DNA of 64,000 nucleotides, from the NCBI RefSeq assembly GCF_000331305.1, contig NZ_KB217478.1:7781481-7845480 (forward strand), in the 5' to 3' direction. Numbering within the stretch: the first letter of the stretch is position 1; each line of letters starts with the position of its first letter. The notes under the pieces were generated by a model, which was not told the DNA's origin, made no database searches, and was given only the letters and a program-made list of their open reading frames with translations. Positions 45,229 to 54,498 of this stretch are shown piece by piece. A program made the translations under genes and the position numbers. This DNA is from Calothrix sp. PCC 7103. Lineage in GTDB: Bacteria; Cyanobacteriota; Cyanobacteriia; Cyanobacteriales; Nostocaceae.

Positions 45229-45849
45229 ATGATAAAACAGAGTTTTTTTCAACCAGATACAGATACAGATACTTTGCTGAGGTTATCGCAACACTTCAGT
45301 CAACTTACCGATTCTCGAATATCGCGTACTATCGAACCATCTTCGTTAGAGTATCCGGAGGCACCAGTGCCAGTAGCCCCTACTGAGTGCGGTGATGAGG
45401 TTGATACTACAAATGATAATGGAGATTGCGTTTGCCTAAATTTAGAGACTTTGAAATGCTTTGAAGTTGTCGAACGTCAGTATGAAGAGTTCGGAGTCCT
45501 TTTCAATAATTGTATTGCGATACAACCCTCAAATCCAGCATTTCCAACCGATAATGCAGTTGTATTGATGGGGGCGCCGAAAGGTGGTTTCTTAGAAGTT
45601 GCTTTCACACGTCCAGTAAATATAGTAAAAGCTTTAGTTACAAGTTCGCAGCGACTACTACTGTCAGCATACAACCGCGAACGTAAAATTGTGGCACAAG
45701 CAGTACTGCCAGTAGGGAATCTAGCAAATTCTGACTCAACGCTACTTCCTAACGCCTTGATGTCAGTCAAAGCATCCCAAATATGCAGCATCACCTTCTG
45801 CGCGTTTGATGGGCAATTTACCGTCGATAATTTTAGCTTTTGCTCTTAA
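45229..45849 (+). CDS. Hypothetical protein, beta-rich C-terminus
   Basis: This 206-residue protein is preceded by a GGCGAGG ribosome binding site 6 bp before the ATG. Residues 1-60 look disordered (a run of D-T dipeptides and VPVAP). Residues about 60-206 look beta-rich, with cysteines (CVCLNLETLKC, CSITFCAFDGQFTVDNFSFC). Strings such as LEVAFTRPVNIVKALVTSS and LLLSAYNRERKIVAQA resemble jelly-roll lectin-like modules found in PEP-CTERM proteins, but there is no signal peptide or sorting signal. Function is unknown. Confidence 0.7.
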   Translation: MIKQSFFQPDTDTDTLLRLSQHFSQLTDSRISRTIEPSSLEYPEAPVPVAPTECGDEVDTTNDNGDCVCLNLETLKCFEVVERQYEEFGVLFNNCIAIQPSNPAFPTDNAVVLMGAPKGGFLEVAFTRPVNIVKALVTSSQRLLLSAYNRERKIVAQAVLPVGNLANSDSTLLPNALMSVKASQICSITFCAFDGQFTVDNFSFCS

Positions 45850-46031
45850 CCATTATTTACAATTATTTACAATGGCGCCAAAAACTTTTTAAACTACCTA
45901 AAAAATCAATTGTTTTTTCAGTTTGCTGGATATTCTTGTATAGAATATACGGGAGCAAGGAATCTGTCCCATGTTTTAGGGTCAATCTTACTCATATCAA
46001 TTCAATACAAGGTTATAAAAAGGTAAAAACA

Positions 46032-46796
46032 GTGGCACAGGCTTCGTCTTCGTGGCAGCAGTTAATAAACCAGATTTCCAACTTGGCACTTGGAATGCCC
46101 AAGATAAAAGCCACACATCTGCGAAGTAAAGAGCGATTCCAACCAGGACCTGGTGGAGTTCTTAGCTTTTTCACAATCGTTTTAGCAATGCTGCTATGGA
46201 ACTGGAAGTTACTGCTTGCAACTGGTATTGGCGTTGGTACAATGGTATCAGCTTATTCGTTGCAAAAGCGAGACTTGTCAAACTATTGGTTGCAATTGAG
46301 TCAATTTTTTGACAAGCACAATCGGCGGTTACTAATAGCTGTATTTAGTGGTGGTATTGCTACTTTTACTAGCTACACGGCTATAGCTGTATTTCTTGGC
46401 TCGAAAAATCCTTGGATTGCAACCGGCGCCTTAATGCAAGGTGCAGGAACGCTGTTGACTTTAATCTTACTAGTATGGCTAATCACCACTATTAATGACA
46501 ACAAAGAGCAGAACCAAATTGACCAATTGTTACAAAAGTTAACTGAATCAGACCCGCTGAAACGTTTAATTGCTTTACGTCAACTAACAAAATTAGTGAC
46601 TCGTTTTGATATTGACGTTTCAGAGCGCAAAGCTGTAATTGATTGCTTACAGCTTTTGTTGACTACTGAAGAAGAAACATTAATACGAGACACAGCGTTT
46701 GATAGTTTACAAGCGATAGAAAAGTTACAAGCATCAAATGGTGGTGCTATCCCATTAAAGCCACTGGGAGTCAAAGTCAAACAGAAGACCTATTAG
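46032..46796 (+). CDS. Armadillo-fold-like membrane protein
   Basis: I place the start at the GTG at 46032 (VAQASSSWQQLINQISNLAL), which has an AAAAAGG ribosome binding site; the open frame extends upstream to 45840 but that part overlaps the previous gene and lacks coding character. The 254 residues hold two or three membrane segments (about 45-75 and 100-150) and a C-terminal helical repeat region (about 160-245, QIDQLLQKLTESDPLKRLIA, then a second helix pair) of the HEAT/armadillo kind. Function is unknown. It is convergent with ftsE, only 1 bp apart. Confidence 0.75.
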   Translation: MAQASSSWQQLINQISNLALGMPKIKATHLRSKERFQPGPGGVLSFFTIVLAMLLWNWKLLLATGIGVGTMVSAYSLQKRDLSNYWLQLSQFFDKHNRRLLIAVFSGGIATFTSYTAIAVFLGSKNPWIATGALMQGAGTLLTLILLVWLITTINDNKEQNQIDQLLQKLTESDPLKRLIALRQLTKLVTRFDIDVSERKAVIDCLQLLLTTEEETLIRDTAFDSLQAIEKLQASNGGAIPLKPLGVKVKQKTY

Positions 46797-46797
46797 C

Positions 46798-47541
46798 TTA
46801 AATATTTTTGGTTAATAGTTTTCCATTACAAACCTGTACAACTCTGTGATTACAGCGTCGTACCAACTGCTCGTCGTGGGTGGTGATAATGACGGTGGCG
46901 CCAAAAGCGTTTAATTTCCGAAAAATTTGTATAATTTGCCAAGAGTTATCGGGGTCAAGATTTCCGGTAGGTTCATCTGCGAGTATTAACGGTGGTGTAC
47001 TAACTATTGCACGAGCTATCCCAACTCTTTGCTGCTCTCCTCCAGAAAGTTGACCCGGAAAACAATTGGCTTTTGATAGCAAACCTACTAGTTTTAAAGT
47101 TGGTTCTAGGCGCCGTTGAATTTCTTTACGTGTATAACCAGCAGCTTCCAAGACGACTGTTACATTTTCTGCGACTGTTCGCTGTTGAATTAATTTGTAG
47201 TCTTGAAAAACAATGCCAATACGGCGCCGTAATAAAGATAAAGCGTCACCTCGCATTTGCGCGACATTACAGTCATCGACCATCACTTCACCCTGTGTAG
47301 GTAGTTCTTCACCGTACAGCATTTTTAGAAGCGTGGACTTACCCGAACCGCTTGCTCCTGTAACAAATAGAAATTCTCCTTTTTTGACCTCTAAGTTGAT
47401 GTCAGATAGGGCAAGCTGGTTAACGTATGCTTTTGTAACGTTAACCAGCTGTACCATGTTTACTGCGTTTAACGTAGGAGTCTCTTGTTCTCGGTCTAGT
47501 ACAGTTTGATTAGAAGTTGCTTGATTTGTTGAGACAGCCAT
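46798..47541 (-). CDS. ftsE: Cell-division ABC ATPase FtsE
   Basis: This 247-residue ATPase has Walker [11 protein letters not shown], the FtsE-typical [19 protein letters not shown], the signature [16 protein letters not shown], Walker [14 protein letters not shown] and the switch [18 protein letters not shown]. FtsE works with FtsX at the divisome to control peptidoglycan hydrolases. The gene is alone, as in most cyanobacteria, where ftsX lies elsewhere. The first about 25 residues before LVNVTKAY are not conserved-looking, so a slightly later start is possible. Confidence 0.9.
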   Translation of the reverse strand: MAVSTNQATSNQTVLDREQETPTLNAVNMVQLVNVTKAYVNQLALSDINLEVKKGEFLFVTGASGSGKSTLLKMLYGEELPTQGEVMVDDCNVAQMRGDALSLLRRRIGIVFQDYKLIQQRTVAENVTVVLEAAGYTRKEIQRRLEPTLKLVGLLSKANCFPGQLSGGEQQRVGIARAIVSTPPLILADEPTGNLDPDNSWQIIQIFRKLNAFGATVIITTHDEQLVRRCNHRVVQVCNGKLLTKNI

Positions 47542-47642
47542 AAAGTCATTTAAAGGGGTATTTTACTTAAAGATGTATGGTTACAAAATTAAGGATTCCC
47601 AGACTACGCCCAACAATATCAAAATTTCAATATTTTTTTGTT

Positions 47643-47692
47643 GTAGAGACGCGTTCACGCAGTGTCCCGCAGGGAATATATCGCGTCTCTAC
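47643..47692. repeat. GTAGAGACGCG hairpin repeat between ftsE and the glycosyltransferase gene
   Basis: GTAGAGACGCG and CGCGTCTCTAC enclose a 28-nt loop containing TCACGCAGTG and CCCGCAGGG. This longer member of the family has the same arms as 12580 and 56524 and lies between the glycosyltransferase and FtsE genes. Confidence 0.85.
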
Positions 47693-47707
47693 CTACATTT
47701 ATCTTAA

Positions 47708-48484
47708 TTACTGACTGACTGCGCGTCTGTCGGTTATACAATATACAATAGATTTCAGTGCAAATTCAGGTAAAGACAACATTCGGCGCCAGCGCCAAGG
47801 TTCTTTATATAAACGATATAGCCATTCTAAGTTATTGTTTCCTAACCAATTGGGAGCGCGTGTTTTGGTACCCGACCAGATATCAAAGCTACCACCAACA
47901 CCTATCCAAATGGCCTGTGGACATAAATGACGATTTTGAGCAATCCACATTTCTTGGCGAGGGACTCCCAAACCAACTAAAATTAGCTGTGGCTTGGTTT
48001 GAGCCAAAGTGTGCTTTAATTCTTCTTCTTCAACTTCTGAGTGATATCCAGAATGGGTACCTGCAATTGCTAATCCTGGTGACTGTAAGTGCCAATAGTC
48101 AGCGGCTTGTTGAGCGACTCCAGGACTTCCACCGTAAAAAAATACTTTGGGTGCATTTAATTTTGAACTTGATTGTCCCAAATTTTGTAGTAATGCTTCT
48201 GCAAGCTCAATCCCTGGAACGCGGTTAACATTTTGCTTCTTCAGCAATTGGAGATATAGAACTACTCCGGCGCCATCGGGAATTACAAGCTCTGCATTTT
48301 GAATAATTTTAGACAAAGCTTCGTTACGTTCCGCTTGCATCGTCATTTCCGCATTTAGGGTGACAACATGCGCTCCCTGACTTTTTTCTAAGCGTTCTTG
48401 TAACCAGTTGGGGTAGTTAGCGATTACGTGGACGGGTAGTCCCAAAACTGAAAACGATTTAGGCAAATTAGACATAGCCTGCAA
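47708..48484 (-). CDS. WecB/TagA/CpsF family glycosyltransferase
   Basis: This 258-residue protein covers the whole family domain: VTLNAEMTMQAERNEAL, LVIPDGAGVVLYLQLLKKQ, RVPGIELAEALL, VFFYGGSPGVAQQAA, LILVGLGVPRQEMWIAQN and IGVGGSFDIWSGTKTRAPNW. These GT26 enzymes transfer ManNAc or ManNAcA-type sugars to lipid-linked acceptors in cell-surface polysaccharide synthesis. It is monocistronic, with no other polysaccharide gene beside it. Confidence 0.93.
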   Translation of the reverse strand: MQAMSNLPKSFSVLGLPVHVIANYPNWLQERLEKSQGAHVVTLNAEMTMQAERNEALSKIIQNAELVIPDGAGVVLYLQLLKKQNVNRVPGIELAEALLQNLGQSSSKLNAPKVFFYGGSPGVAQQAADYWHLQSPGLAIAGTHSGYHSEVEEEELKHTLAQTKPQLILVGLGVPRQEMWIAQNRHLCPQAIWIGVGGSFDIWSGTKTRAPNWLGNNNLEWLYRLYKEPWRWRRMLSLPEFALKSIVYCITDRRAVSQ

Positions 48485-48662
48485 ATTCTAGCCTCACACC
48501 ATACTAATTACGAACGCTAGTTTATCAAATTTGTTCCAAAGGTGATTGGTCTGAATAGTTACAAACAAAGGGTAAAATATAATTTTTTGATGTTGAATAT
48601 ACTTTGGAGTGTCTCGTTAAACCAAATTATAGTTAGTACCGAGGCACTCTTGTAAATCAGCG

Positions 48663-48730
48663 AGAAACCGGGTTTCTACCCAAAATTGTTGTTTTTATTA
48701 CAAAATATCGACTTTGAAACCCGGTTTCTA
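48663..48730. repeat. GAAACCGGGTTTC inverted repeat
   Basis: GAAACCGGGTTTC (48664-48676) and its reverse complement GAAACCCGGTTTC (48716-48728) flank about 40 bp. It is the only recognisable structure in the 360-bp gap between the glycosyltransferase gene and the NarL-type regulator, and has the look of a dispersed repeat. Confidence 0.85.
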
Positions 48731-48844
48731 ACATTAAAAACGTAACGTGTCTTAGTTTTGTAAAGATGTATGACTACTACATTTTGTAAAACTTTTTAGT
48801 AAACTCAACTTTACAGCCAACTGCGAAACGGGCAAAAATCGACC

Positions 48845-49564
48845 ATGAGTAAAATTCGTGTTGCTCTGATTGAAGACCATGACCTCACCCGTGTGAGTAT
48901 CCGCACTGCATTGCAACAAAAAGGAGAAATTGAAGTTGTTGGAGAGGCGCCGAATGCAGCAGAAGGGCTAAAACTGCTTTCTTTGGTGCATCCGGATGTA
49001 GCAATTGTGGATATTGGATTACCTGACAAAGATGGTATCGAGTTAACGCGCGAGATTAAATCAGAAGCAGGTAATGATGAAACAAGAACAAAAGTATTAA
49101 TTTTAACGCTGCGCGATAGTAAGGAGGCAGTTTTAGCGGCGTTTGCTGCGGGGGCAGATTCATACTGCATGAAGGATGTTAAGTACGATAATTTGCTTGA
49201 AGCGGTTCGCGTCACTTATAACGGTAACGCTTGGATTGACCCTGCGATTGCCCGAATTGTCCTACAACAGGCAAAAACTAATCCTACCAAAATAGATGTC
49301 ACAACCATTGAGGCGAACGCGGCATCGGTTGAGTTGGGTGAGCAAAGCGATGAACAAATGATTGACGCTTATACTCTTACGGAACGAGAGTTAGAGGTGT
49401 TACAGTTAATTGTTGAAGGTTGTAGTAACGCTGTTATTGCCGAAAGGTTATATATCACTGTCGGTACCGTCAAAACTCATGTACGTAACATTTTAAATAA
49501 GCTATGTGCTGATGACCGCACTCAAGCTGCTGTGCGCGCGTTGCGTTCTGGTTTAGTAGGTTAG
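48845..49564 (+). CDS. NarL/LuxR-family response regulator
   Basis: This 239-residue protein has a receiver domain with ALIEDHDL and D56 in VAIVDIGLPDKDG, a linker of about 40 residues and a LuxR-type helix-turn-helix at about 172-235 (LTERELEVLQLIVEGCSNAV, then VGTVKTHVRNILNKL). All key residues are present. No kinase is adjacent; the next gene downstream encodes a REC-GAF-PP2C phosphatase, which could share an input. Targets are unknown. Confidence 0.92.
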   Translation: MSKIRVALIEDHDLTRVSIRTALQQKGEIEVVGEAPNAAEGLKLLSLVHPDVAIVDIGLPDKDGIELTREIKSEAGNDETRTKVLILTLRDSKEAVLAAFAAGADSYCMKDVKYDNLLEAVRVTYNGNAWIDPAIARIVLQQAKTNPTKIDVTTIEANAASVELGEQSDEQMIDAYTLTERELEVLQLIVEGCSNAVIAERLYITVGTVKTHVRNILNKLCADDRTQAAVRALRSGLVG

Positions 49565-49931
49565 TAGAGGCAAATATTATCAATTGATGCAGAGGCGCTC
49601 ACGTAAGGCGCCTCTACATTTGTAAAGGCTATCATGGGATCAAGTATTTTACGTATGCTAGTATTATATATTGTACTTAGTTAAGTATTATTTCTTACGT
49701 GATATGTTAGATAATAAAGATACATTAGTGTGCGGTTAGTAAGCGAAGACTGTTAAACTATTGGTTGGTGTGCAGTAATACATATGGAGTGCGATGGATA
49801 TTTTTAAATACTTGTAAAATATAAGATTCAAAGTGGGTATCCTCTATATAAGCATGTAATTTATTTTCGTTCATTGGGTGGAAGTACTCATACTAAAACA
49901 CTTTTAAACAGGCACGAAACCAAAGTCAAAT
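49564..49931. other. Intergenic region with a GTAGAGGC hairpin
   Basis: GTAGAGGC (49564-49571) and GCCTCTAC (49610-49617), with an inner AGAGGCGC...GCGCCTCT stem (49591-49616), form a hairpin right after the regulator stop, a likely terminator. The remaining 310 bp are AT-rich and show no gene; they presumably contain the promoter of the phosphatase operon. Confidence 0.65.
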
Positions 49932-51599
49932 ATGACTGAAACAGGGCTAGATAAACTGAAGCTGATGGTGGTAGACGATGAACCGGATAATCTAGAACTA
50001 CTCTACCGTACTTTTCGGCGTGATTTTCAAGTTTTCAAAGCGAGCAACGCTATCAGTGCTATTGACATTTTAGATAAAGAAGGCGAAATGGCTGTAATTA
50101 TCTCAGACCAACGAATGCCTGAGATGAACGGTACGGAATTTCTTAGCCTCACGGTTGAGCGTTTCCCCGACACAATCCGCATTTTGCTAACTGGGTTTAC
50201 AGATGTCGAAGACTTAGTGGATGCTATCAACTCCGGTCAGGTGTTCAAGTATATTACCAAACCTTGGAAACCTGACCGTCTCAAAGCAGTAGTAGAACAG
50301 GCAGCCGATACGTATCGTGTTGTTAAAAAGCGAACCCAAGAATTGAGTCGCGCTTTAAGACGTGAGTCACTATTTAATGCAGTGACAACGGCAGTTAGGG
50401 AGTCACTTGACTACCGTAGTATGCTGCAAAAAATTGTCGCGACACTTGGGCAGAGTTTTGACGCGACTTATTGCTTTGTACGACCAGTTGAAAACGACCA
50501 TTTAACACAAGACGAGTTTTACTACCAAGACCCAAAAACTTCTGAATTTTGCTGTCCGGTTGATTCAGAAATTTTAATCGAAAAAGTTTTGGAAACTCGT
50601 AATTATCAAGTTTCGCAGTCAGGTGACGATACTTACCCTTGTTACCAACTAGTTGTACCGTTGATTTATCAGCAACAATTCTTAGCTATCTTGACTTTAT
50701 GCCAGTATAAACACGATTATTCTTGGCAAGAACAGGACATACAGTTAATAACAGGAGTTGTTGAACAAGCAGCACTTGCGCTTTCGCAAGCCAAACTTTA
50801 TCAGCGTCTACAAGAGAAACAAGAGCAAATTCGGTTGGAACTAGGAGTTGCGCGTCAAATTCAAAATAATTTGCTGCGTCAAAGACTACCAGAAATTGAG
50901 AATGCGCGCATACAAGCTAGTTGTTTGCCTGCACGCGAGGTTGGAGGCGATTTTTTTGAGGTGTTTATTCACCCGAAAGGTGACTTATGGTTAGCTGTTG
51001 GGGATGTATCTGGAAAAGGTGTTCCAGCAGCTTTGTTTATGGCAAGCGCAATATCAGTGCTACGTCGTGAACTATCCCAAGAAACACCCGAATTGCCAAA
51101 CGTGGTCATGCAAAACCTAAATCATGCCTTGTGCGATGATTTAATCGGCAATAATTGCTTCATAACTATGGTTTTGGCGCGCTATATAAGTGCGACTGGA
51201 AAGTTAGTTTATGCTAATGCTGGACACATTTATCCTTTGCTTTGGTCGAGCAAAGATACGAGTATTCAACAACCAACTTATTTAACAACACGTGGGGTTC
51301 CTTTAGGTATATTGCCCAAGTGGCAAGCTCAATATGGTCAGTTAGTTCTCTCCTCTGGAGATATACTACTCCTTGCTAGCGACGGAATTACCGAAGCAAT
51401 GGTAACAAATCATCCTGATGCTGAGGTATCCAAGCTTGGTGCTGGTATTAACCGCTCTATGTTAAAACAGGAAGGTTTGTGGAAGCTGCTGAAAAATCAA
51501 GCGCAACCCTTATGTCTAGATAGTTTACTAGCTCGCATCCAGGAAGATACTGATTCTCAAGAAGACGACCAAACCATACTTGCTTTGGAGGTTTTATAG
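49932..51599 (+). CDS. REC-GAF-PP2C (SpoIIE/RsbU-type) protein phosphatase
   Basis: This 555-residue protein has a receiver domain at about 8-125 (MVVDDEPDN, D59 in IISDQRMPEMNG, FKYITKPWKPD), a GAF-like domain at about 145-295 and a PP2C/SpoIIE phosphatase at about 320-555 with REVGGDFFEVF, AVGDVSGKGVPAALFMA and LLLASDGITEA as metal-site motifs. It should dephosphorylate an anti-sigma-factor antagonist (RsbV/SpoIIAA type) when its receiver is phosphorylated. The gene directly downstream encodes an RsbW-like kinase, so the two form the opposing arms of a partner switch. The STAS antagonist itself is not in the window. Confidence 0.93.
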   Translation: MTETGLDKLKLMVVDDEPDNLELLYRTFRRDFQVFKASNAISAIDILDKEGEMAVIISDQRMPEMNGTEFLSLTVERFPDTIRILLTGFTDVEDLVDAINSGQVFKYITKPWKPDRLKAVVEQAADTYRVVKKRTQELSRALRRESLFNAVTTAVRESLDYRSMLQKIVATLGQSFDATYCFVRPVENDHLTQDEFYYQDPKTSEFCCPVDSEILIEKVLETRNYQVSQSGDDTYPCYQLVVPLIYQQQFLAILTLCQYKHDYSWQEQDIQLITGVVEQAALALSQAKLYQRLQEKQEQIRLELGVARQIQNNLLRQRLPEIENARIQASCLPAREVGGDFFEVFIHPKGDLWLAVGDVSGKGVPAALFMASAISVLRRELSQETPELPNVVMQNLNHALCDDLIGNNCFITMVLARYISATGKLVYANAGHIYPLLWSSKDTSIQQPTYLTTRGVPLGILPKWQAQYGQLVLSSGDILLLASDGITEAMVTNHPDAEVSKLGAGINRSMLKQEGLWKLLKNQAQPLCLDSLLARIQEDTDSQEDDQTILALEVL

Positions 51600-51600
51600 A

Positions 51601-52026
51601 ATGATGAAAACTGAGCTTCATGTACCGAGTGACTTGAAGTTTTTGACGATTGTAGAAGATTGGCTACTAGGATGTCTTAAGGTCGAGTTAGGACAATCGG
51701 TTGATTGGTCTAAGCAATCTAATCGGTTACGGTTAGTATTAGTTGAAGCGTACTCAAATGCTGTGCGTCATGCTCACAAAGACCTGCCAAACGCTCCTAT
51801 ATTGATTCGTCTAGAACTTCAAGACCGAGATATTGCTCTAGAAGTTTGGGACAGGGGTGATGGTTTTGATATGTCAGACTACTTTGCCCCTAGTCCCACT
51901 GATAAACAAGAAGGTGGTTACGGATGGTTAATTATGAATCGCTTAATGGACAAAGTTGAGTATCAATTACAAGTTAATGGTGGTAACTGCCTCAAACTTG
52001 AAGCAAAGTTGCCTGAAATTGCTTAA
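51601..52026 (+). CDS. RsbW-like anti-sigma-factor serine kinase (HATPase_c_2)
   Basis: The start is placed at 51601 (MMKTELHVPSDLKFLTIVED), because GGAGG at 51586-51590 inside the end of the phosphatase gene gives good spacing; an ATG at 51580 has no such site. The 141 residues form a GHKL ATPase of RsbW type: N-box VEAYSNAVRHAHKD, G1 DRGDGFD and G2 GGYGWLIMNRLMD. It would phosphorylate an RsbV-type antagonist and perhaps hold a sigma factor. Close coupling to the PP2C gene (1 bp after its stop) indicates translational coupling. Confidence 0.9.
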   Translation: MMKTELHVPSDLKFLTIVEDWLLGCLKVELGQSVDWSKQSNRLRLVLVEAYSNAVRHAHKDLPNAPILIRLELQDRDIALEVWDRGDGFDMSDYFAPSPTDKQEGGYGWLIMNRLMDKVEYQLQVNGGNCLKLEAKLPEIA

Positions 52027-52181
52027 ACAGCTTTACCAATATTTATTTCTGGTTCATAACTAAAATAGTTGAATCATTTATTAGCCCACAATTAAAAGGC
52101 TCTATTATCTCCAGTAATCTTAATACCACAATATACAAGTGCTATTAAATTGTGACTATTTGTGACTGTTTAGGAGACACC

Positions 52182-52219
52182 ACAAAGTAGCACAGGCATC
52201 CTTGCCTGTGCTACTTTGT
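52182..52219. terminator. Perfect hairpin between convergent genes
   Basis: The arms ACAAAGTAGCACAGGC and its exact reverse complement flank the loop ATCCTT. It lies between the RsbW-like gene and the CTDH gene, which converge, so it can serve both as a bidirectional terminator. The GGCATCCTTGCC centre recalls the 20788 repeat family. Confidence 0.75.
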
Positions 52220-52235
52220 ATAAATAATATATATT

Positions 52236-52652
52236 TTAACGTCGTAAATTCAACAGTTCTTGCGGTGAAGCTAAAAGTTTTACTCTCGTGTAAACAATTT
52301 TCTTACTTTCATTGAGAATAAATATCCAACTCACGTTAACACCGCACCAAGAAGTTTCTGCTTTCCCAGACACTTGCACCTGGTATTGCCCATCTTCTAT
52401 AACTTCTATAATTCCTTGGTTAGGGTAAGCTTTTATACCTTTAGCTTCTTGATTGAGGTAACTGACTATTGCGTCGCGTCCAGAAATACCTGATTCAAAC
52501 GGTGGACGCATAACACCGTCAGGTGCAAATAAATCTGCCGTTGCTTCAAAATCTCCAGCGTTAAGTGTTTCAAAATAACTTAAAACTGTTGGCTCCTCAA
52601 TTCCTTCAATTTTTGTTGAATTTGCAACAGAAGTAAATTCAGCGGCTGTCAT
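52236..52652 (-). CDS. OCP C-terminal-domain homologue (CTDH), carotenoid-binding
   Basis: This 138-residue protein of the NTF2-like fold matches the orange carotenoid protein C-terminal domain along its length: VLSYFETLNAGDFEATADLF, APDGVMRPPFESGISGRDAI and the end LLASPQELLNLRR, which is nearly the OCP terminus. The cysteine in TSWCGVNVSW is residue 103, the position known for redox-dependent dimerisation in Anabaena CTDH. Such proteins bind keto-carotenoid as dimers and hand it to helical carotenoid proteins. The helical partner is at 55141, about 2.5 kb away. It could be mistaken for a generic SnoaL-like protein. Confidence 0.9.
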   Translation of the reverse strand: MTAAEFTSVANSTKIEGIEEPTVLSYFETLNAGDFEATADLFAPDGVMRPPFESGISGRDAIVSYLNQEAKGIKAYPNQGIIEVIEDGQYQVQVSGKAETSWCGVNVSWIFILNESKKIVYTRVKLLASPQELLNLRR

Positions 52653-52830
52653 AACATTACCTATATATCATGCGTGCTAAACTTAATTTGCATCACCTGA
52701 ACCGAAAATAAAAGTTATTTAAGAAGGATTTATTAAAACCATTACAAATACTTCTAAAGGTGGTTGTAAATGATAAAGTATTAGAAAATACATTTTATTA
52801 GAGTGTTGGCGCAGTAGGTAAATGATATAA

Positions 52831-53796
52831 ATGAGTGGATTGCAAAAAATCAGTAGCGATGAAGTCAAGCGTAAAGCCTTAGAACTTGGAGTTCATAAGG
52901 TTGGAATTACTGTGCCAAGTGCGCTAACGCTCTCTGAAGTAAATAATTTGAGCGAGTGGCTCGAATTGGGCTATCAAGCCGATATGATGTGGATGTCAAA
53001 CAAAGCGCGCCGAGATATAAAGCTAGTAATGCCTGAAGTAAAATCTTTAGTATGCGTAGCATTAAATTATTACACACCGCATCAACATCAAGAAGTCACA
53101 GAAGTGGGGGACAGATGTGGTAAAATCTCCCGATACGCATGGGGAAGGGATTATCACAAAGTCATGTACAAAAAACTCAAAGCCTTAAGCACTTGGTTAG
53201 AATCGTTACATGCGGATATCAAAACGCGATATTATGCCGATACAGGGCCAATTCAAGATAAAGTGTGGTCAGAAAAAGCGGGTATTGGTTGGATAGCAAA
53301 AAATGGTAATGTAATTTCACGTTCTCATGGTTCATGGATATTTTTGGGAGAAGTGCTAACAAACTTGGAGTTAACACCCGACACACCACATACTAAGCAT
53401 TGTGGAACTTGTACTCGCTGTATAGATGCTTGTCCTACAGGCGCCATTATTGCGGATGGTGTAGTTGATGCAAACCGTTGTATAGCTTATCACACAATAG
53501 AAAATCGTAGCGAAGAACTACCAGAAACGATTAAATCAAAAATGCAGGGTTGGGTAGCAGGATGTGATATTTGTCAAGATGTTTGTCCTTGGAACCAACG
53601 CTTCGCCAATGTAACTTCGGTCGTCGAATTTCAACCATATCCTGAAAATGTGGCGCCGTCTTTAGCTGAGTTAGCAGAAATATCAGACGAAGAATGGGAT
53701 AAACGTTTTACAGCATCGGCTTTAAGACGAATAAAGCCAGAAATGTTACGACGGAATGCCCGCGCTAATATAGAAGCATTCCAGGCAAAATTATGA
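52831..53796 (+). CDS. queG: Epoxyqueuosine reductase
   Basis: This 321-residue protein has the QueG cobalamin-dependent reductase domain (DTGPIQDKVWSEKAGIGWIA, a signature string) and two 4Fe-4S cluster motifs, CGTCTRCIDACPTGAI and CDICQDVCPWN. It reduces epoxyqueuosine to queuosine in tRNA wobble positions. The stop overlaps the start of the HAD gene by 4 bp (ATGA), so the two are translationally coupled. The usual fused HEAT repeats are absent, giving the shorter form. Confidence 0.95.
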   Translation: MSGLQKISSDEVKRKALELGVHKVGITVPSALTLSEVNNLSEWLELGYQADMMWMSNKARRDIKLVMPEVKSLVCVALNYYTPHQHQEVTEVGDRCGKISRYAWGRDYHKVMYKKLKALSTWLESLHADIKTRYYADTGPIQDKVWSEKAGIGWIAKNGNVISRSHGSWIFLGEVLTNLELTPDTPHTKHCGTCTRCIDACPTGAIIADGVVDANRCIAYHTIENRSEELPETIKSKMQGWVAGCDICQDVCPWNQRFANVTSVVEFQPYPENVAPSLAELAEISDEEWDKRFTASALRRIKPEMLRRNARANIEAFQAKL

Positions 53797-54431
53797 CCAA
53801 AGTAATTATTTTTGATTTCGATGGTACTATTGCCGATACAGTAGATGCGCTTGTTAGCGTTGCAAATCGTTTAGCCGCCGATTTTGGCTATATTCAAATT
53901 ACATCAGAAGAATTATCTATATTAAGAAATTTAACATCTAGGGAAATAATAAAGTATTCGGGTATATCAATTTTTAAAATTCCGTTTTTAGTTAAAAAAG
54001 TGAAATCAGAGTTAAAAAATAAAATTCCTGAGTTGAAACCCATTCCTGGGATGCAGGAAGCTTTAGTAGAATTGAGAAATCAAGGACATAGACTAGGAAT
54101 TATTACCTCTAATTCGCAAGATAATGTAGCAGAGTTTCTGAGAATAAATAATTTAGATAATCTATTTGAATTTGTTTATTCGGGAGTGACAATATTTGGT
54201 AAAACTACAATAATTAATAATGTATTGCGGCAAAAACAAATTAAAACACAAGAAGTAATTTATGTAGGGGATGAAACGCGGGATATTGAAGCGTCAAAGA
54301 AAGCGAATATTAAAGTAGTTGCTGTAACATGGGGATTTAATTCCCCAGAAGCGTTAGCGAAGCAGAAACCTAACTTTTTAATTAATCATCCTAGTGAGTT
54401 AATACATGTTGTGAATGGAAACTCGTTGTAA
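53793..54431 (+). CDS. HAD-superfamily hydrolase (phosphoglycolate-phosphatase-like)
   Basis: This 212-residue protein has the HAD nucleophile motif DFDGTIADT at 8-16, the second motif IITSN, the lysine region before KTTIINNVL and motif IV GDETRDIEASKKA. The cap is a small helical one as in the Gph/PGP class. The substrate is unknown. It is coupled to queG by a 4-bp overlap, a pairing I have no ready explanation for; a repair or salvage role is possible. Confidence 0.9.
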   Translation: MTKVIIFDFDGTIADTVDALVSVANRLAADFGYIQITSEELSILRNLTSREIIKYSGISIFKIPFLVKKVKSELKNKIPELKPIPGMQEALVELRNQGHRLGIITSNSQDNVAEFLRINNLDNLFEFVYSGVTIFGKTTIINNVLRQKQIKTQEVIYVGDETRDIEASKKANIKVVAVTWGFNSPEALAKQKPNFLINHPSELIHVVNGNSL

Positions 54432-54498
54432 GCATTGTTGTAAGCACTTCAGTGCTTTTCTTAAATCAAGCACTAAAGTGCAACGAGCTTATACAAAA

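Noticed and set aside
45840-46031. N-terminal extension of the armadillo-like membrane protein
   Set aside because: These 64 codons overlap the previous gene, include a run of unlikely residues and lack a ribosome binding site; GTG at 46032 has one.
52236-52652. Generic SnoaL/ketosteroid-isomerase-like enzyme
   Set aside because: The sequence follows the OCP C-terminal domain from LNAGDFEATA to the LASPQELLNLRR end and has Cys103 as in CTDH, so the carotenoid-binding call is better.
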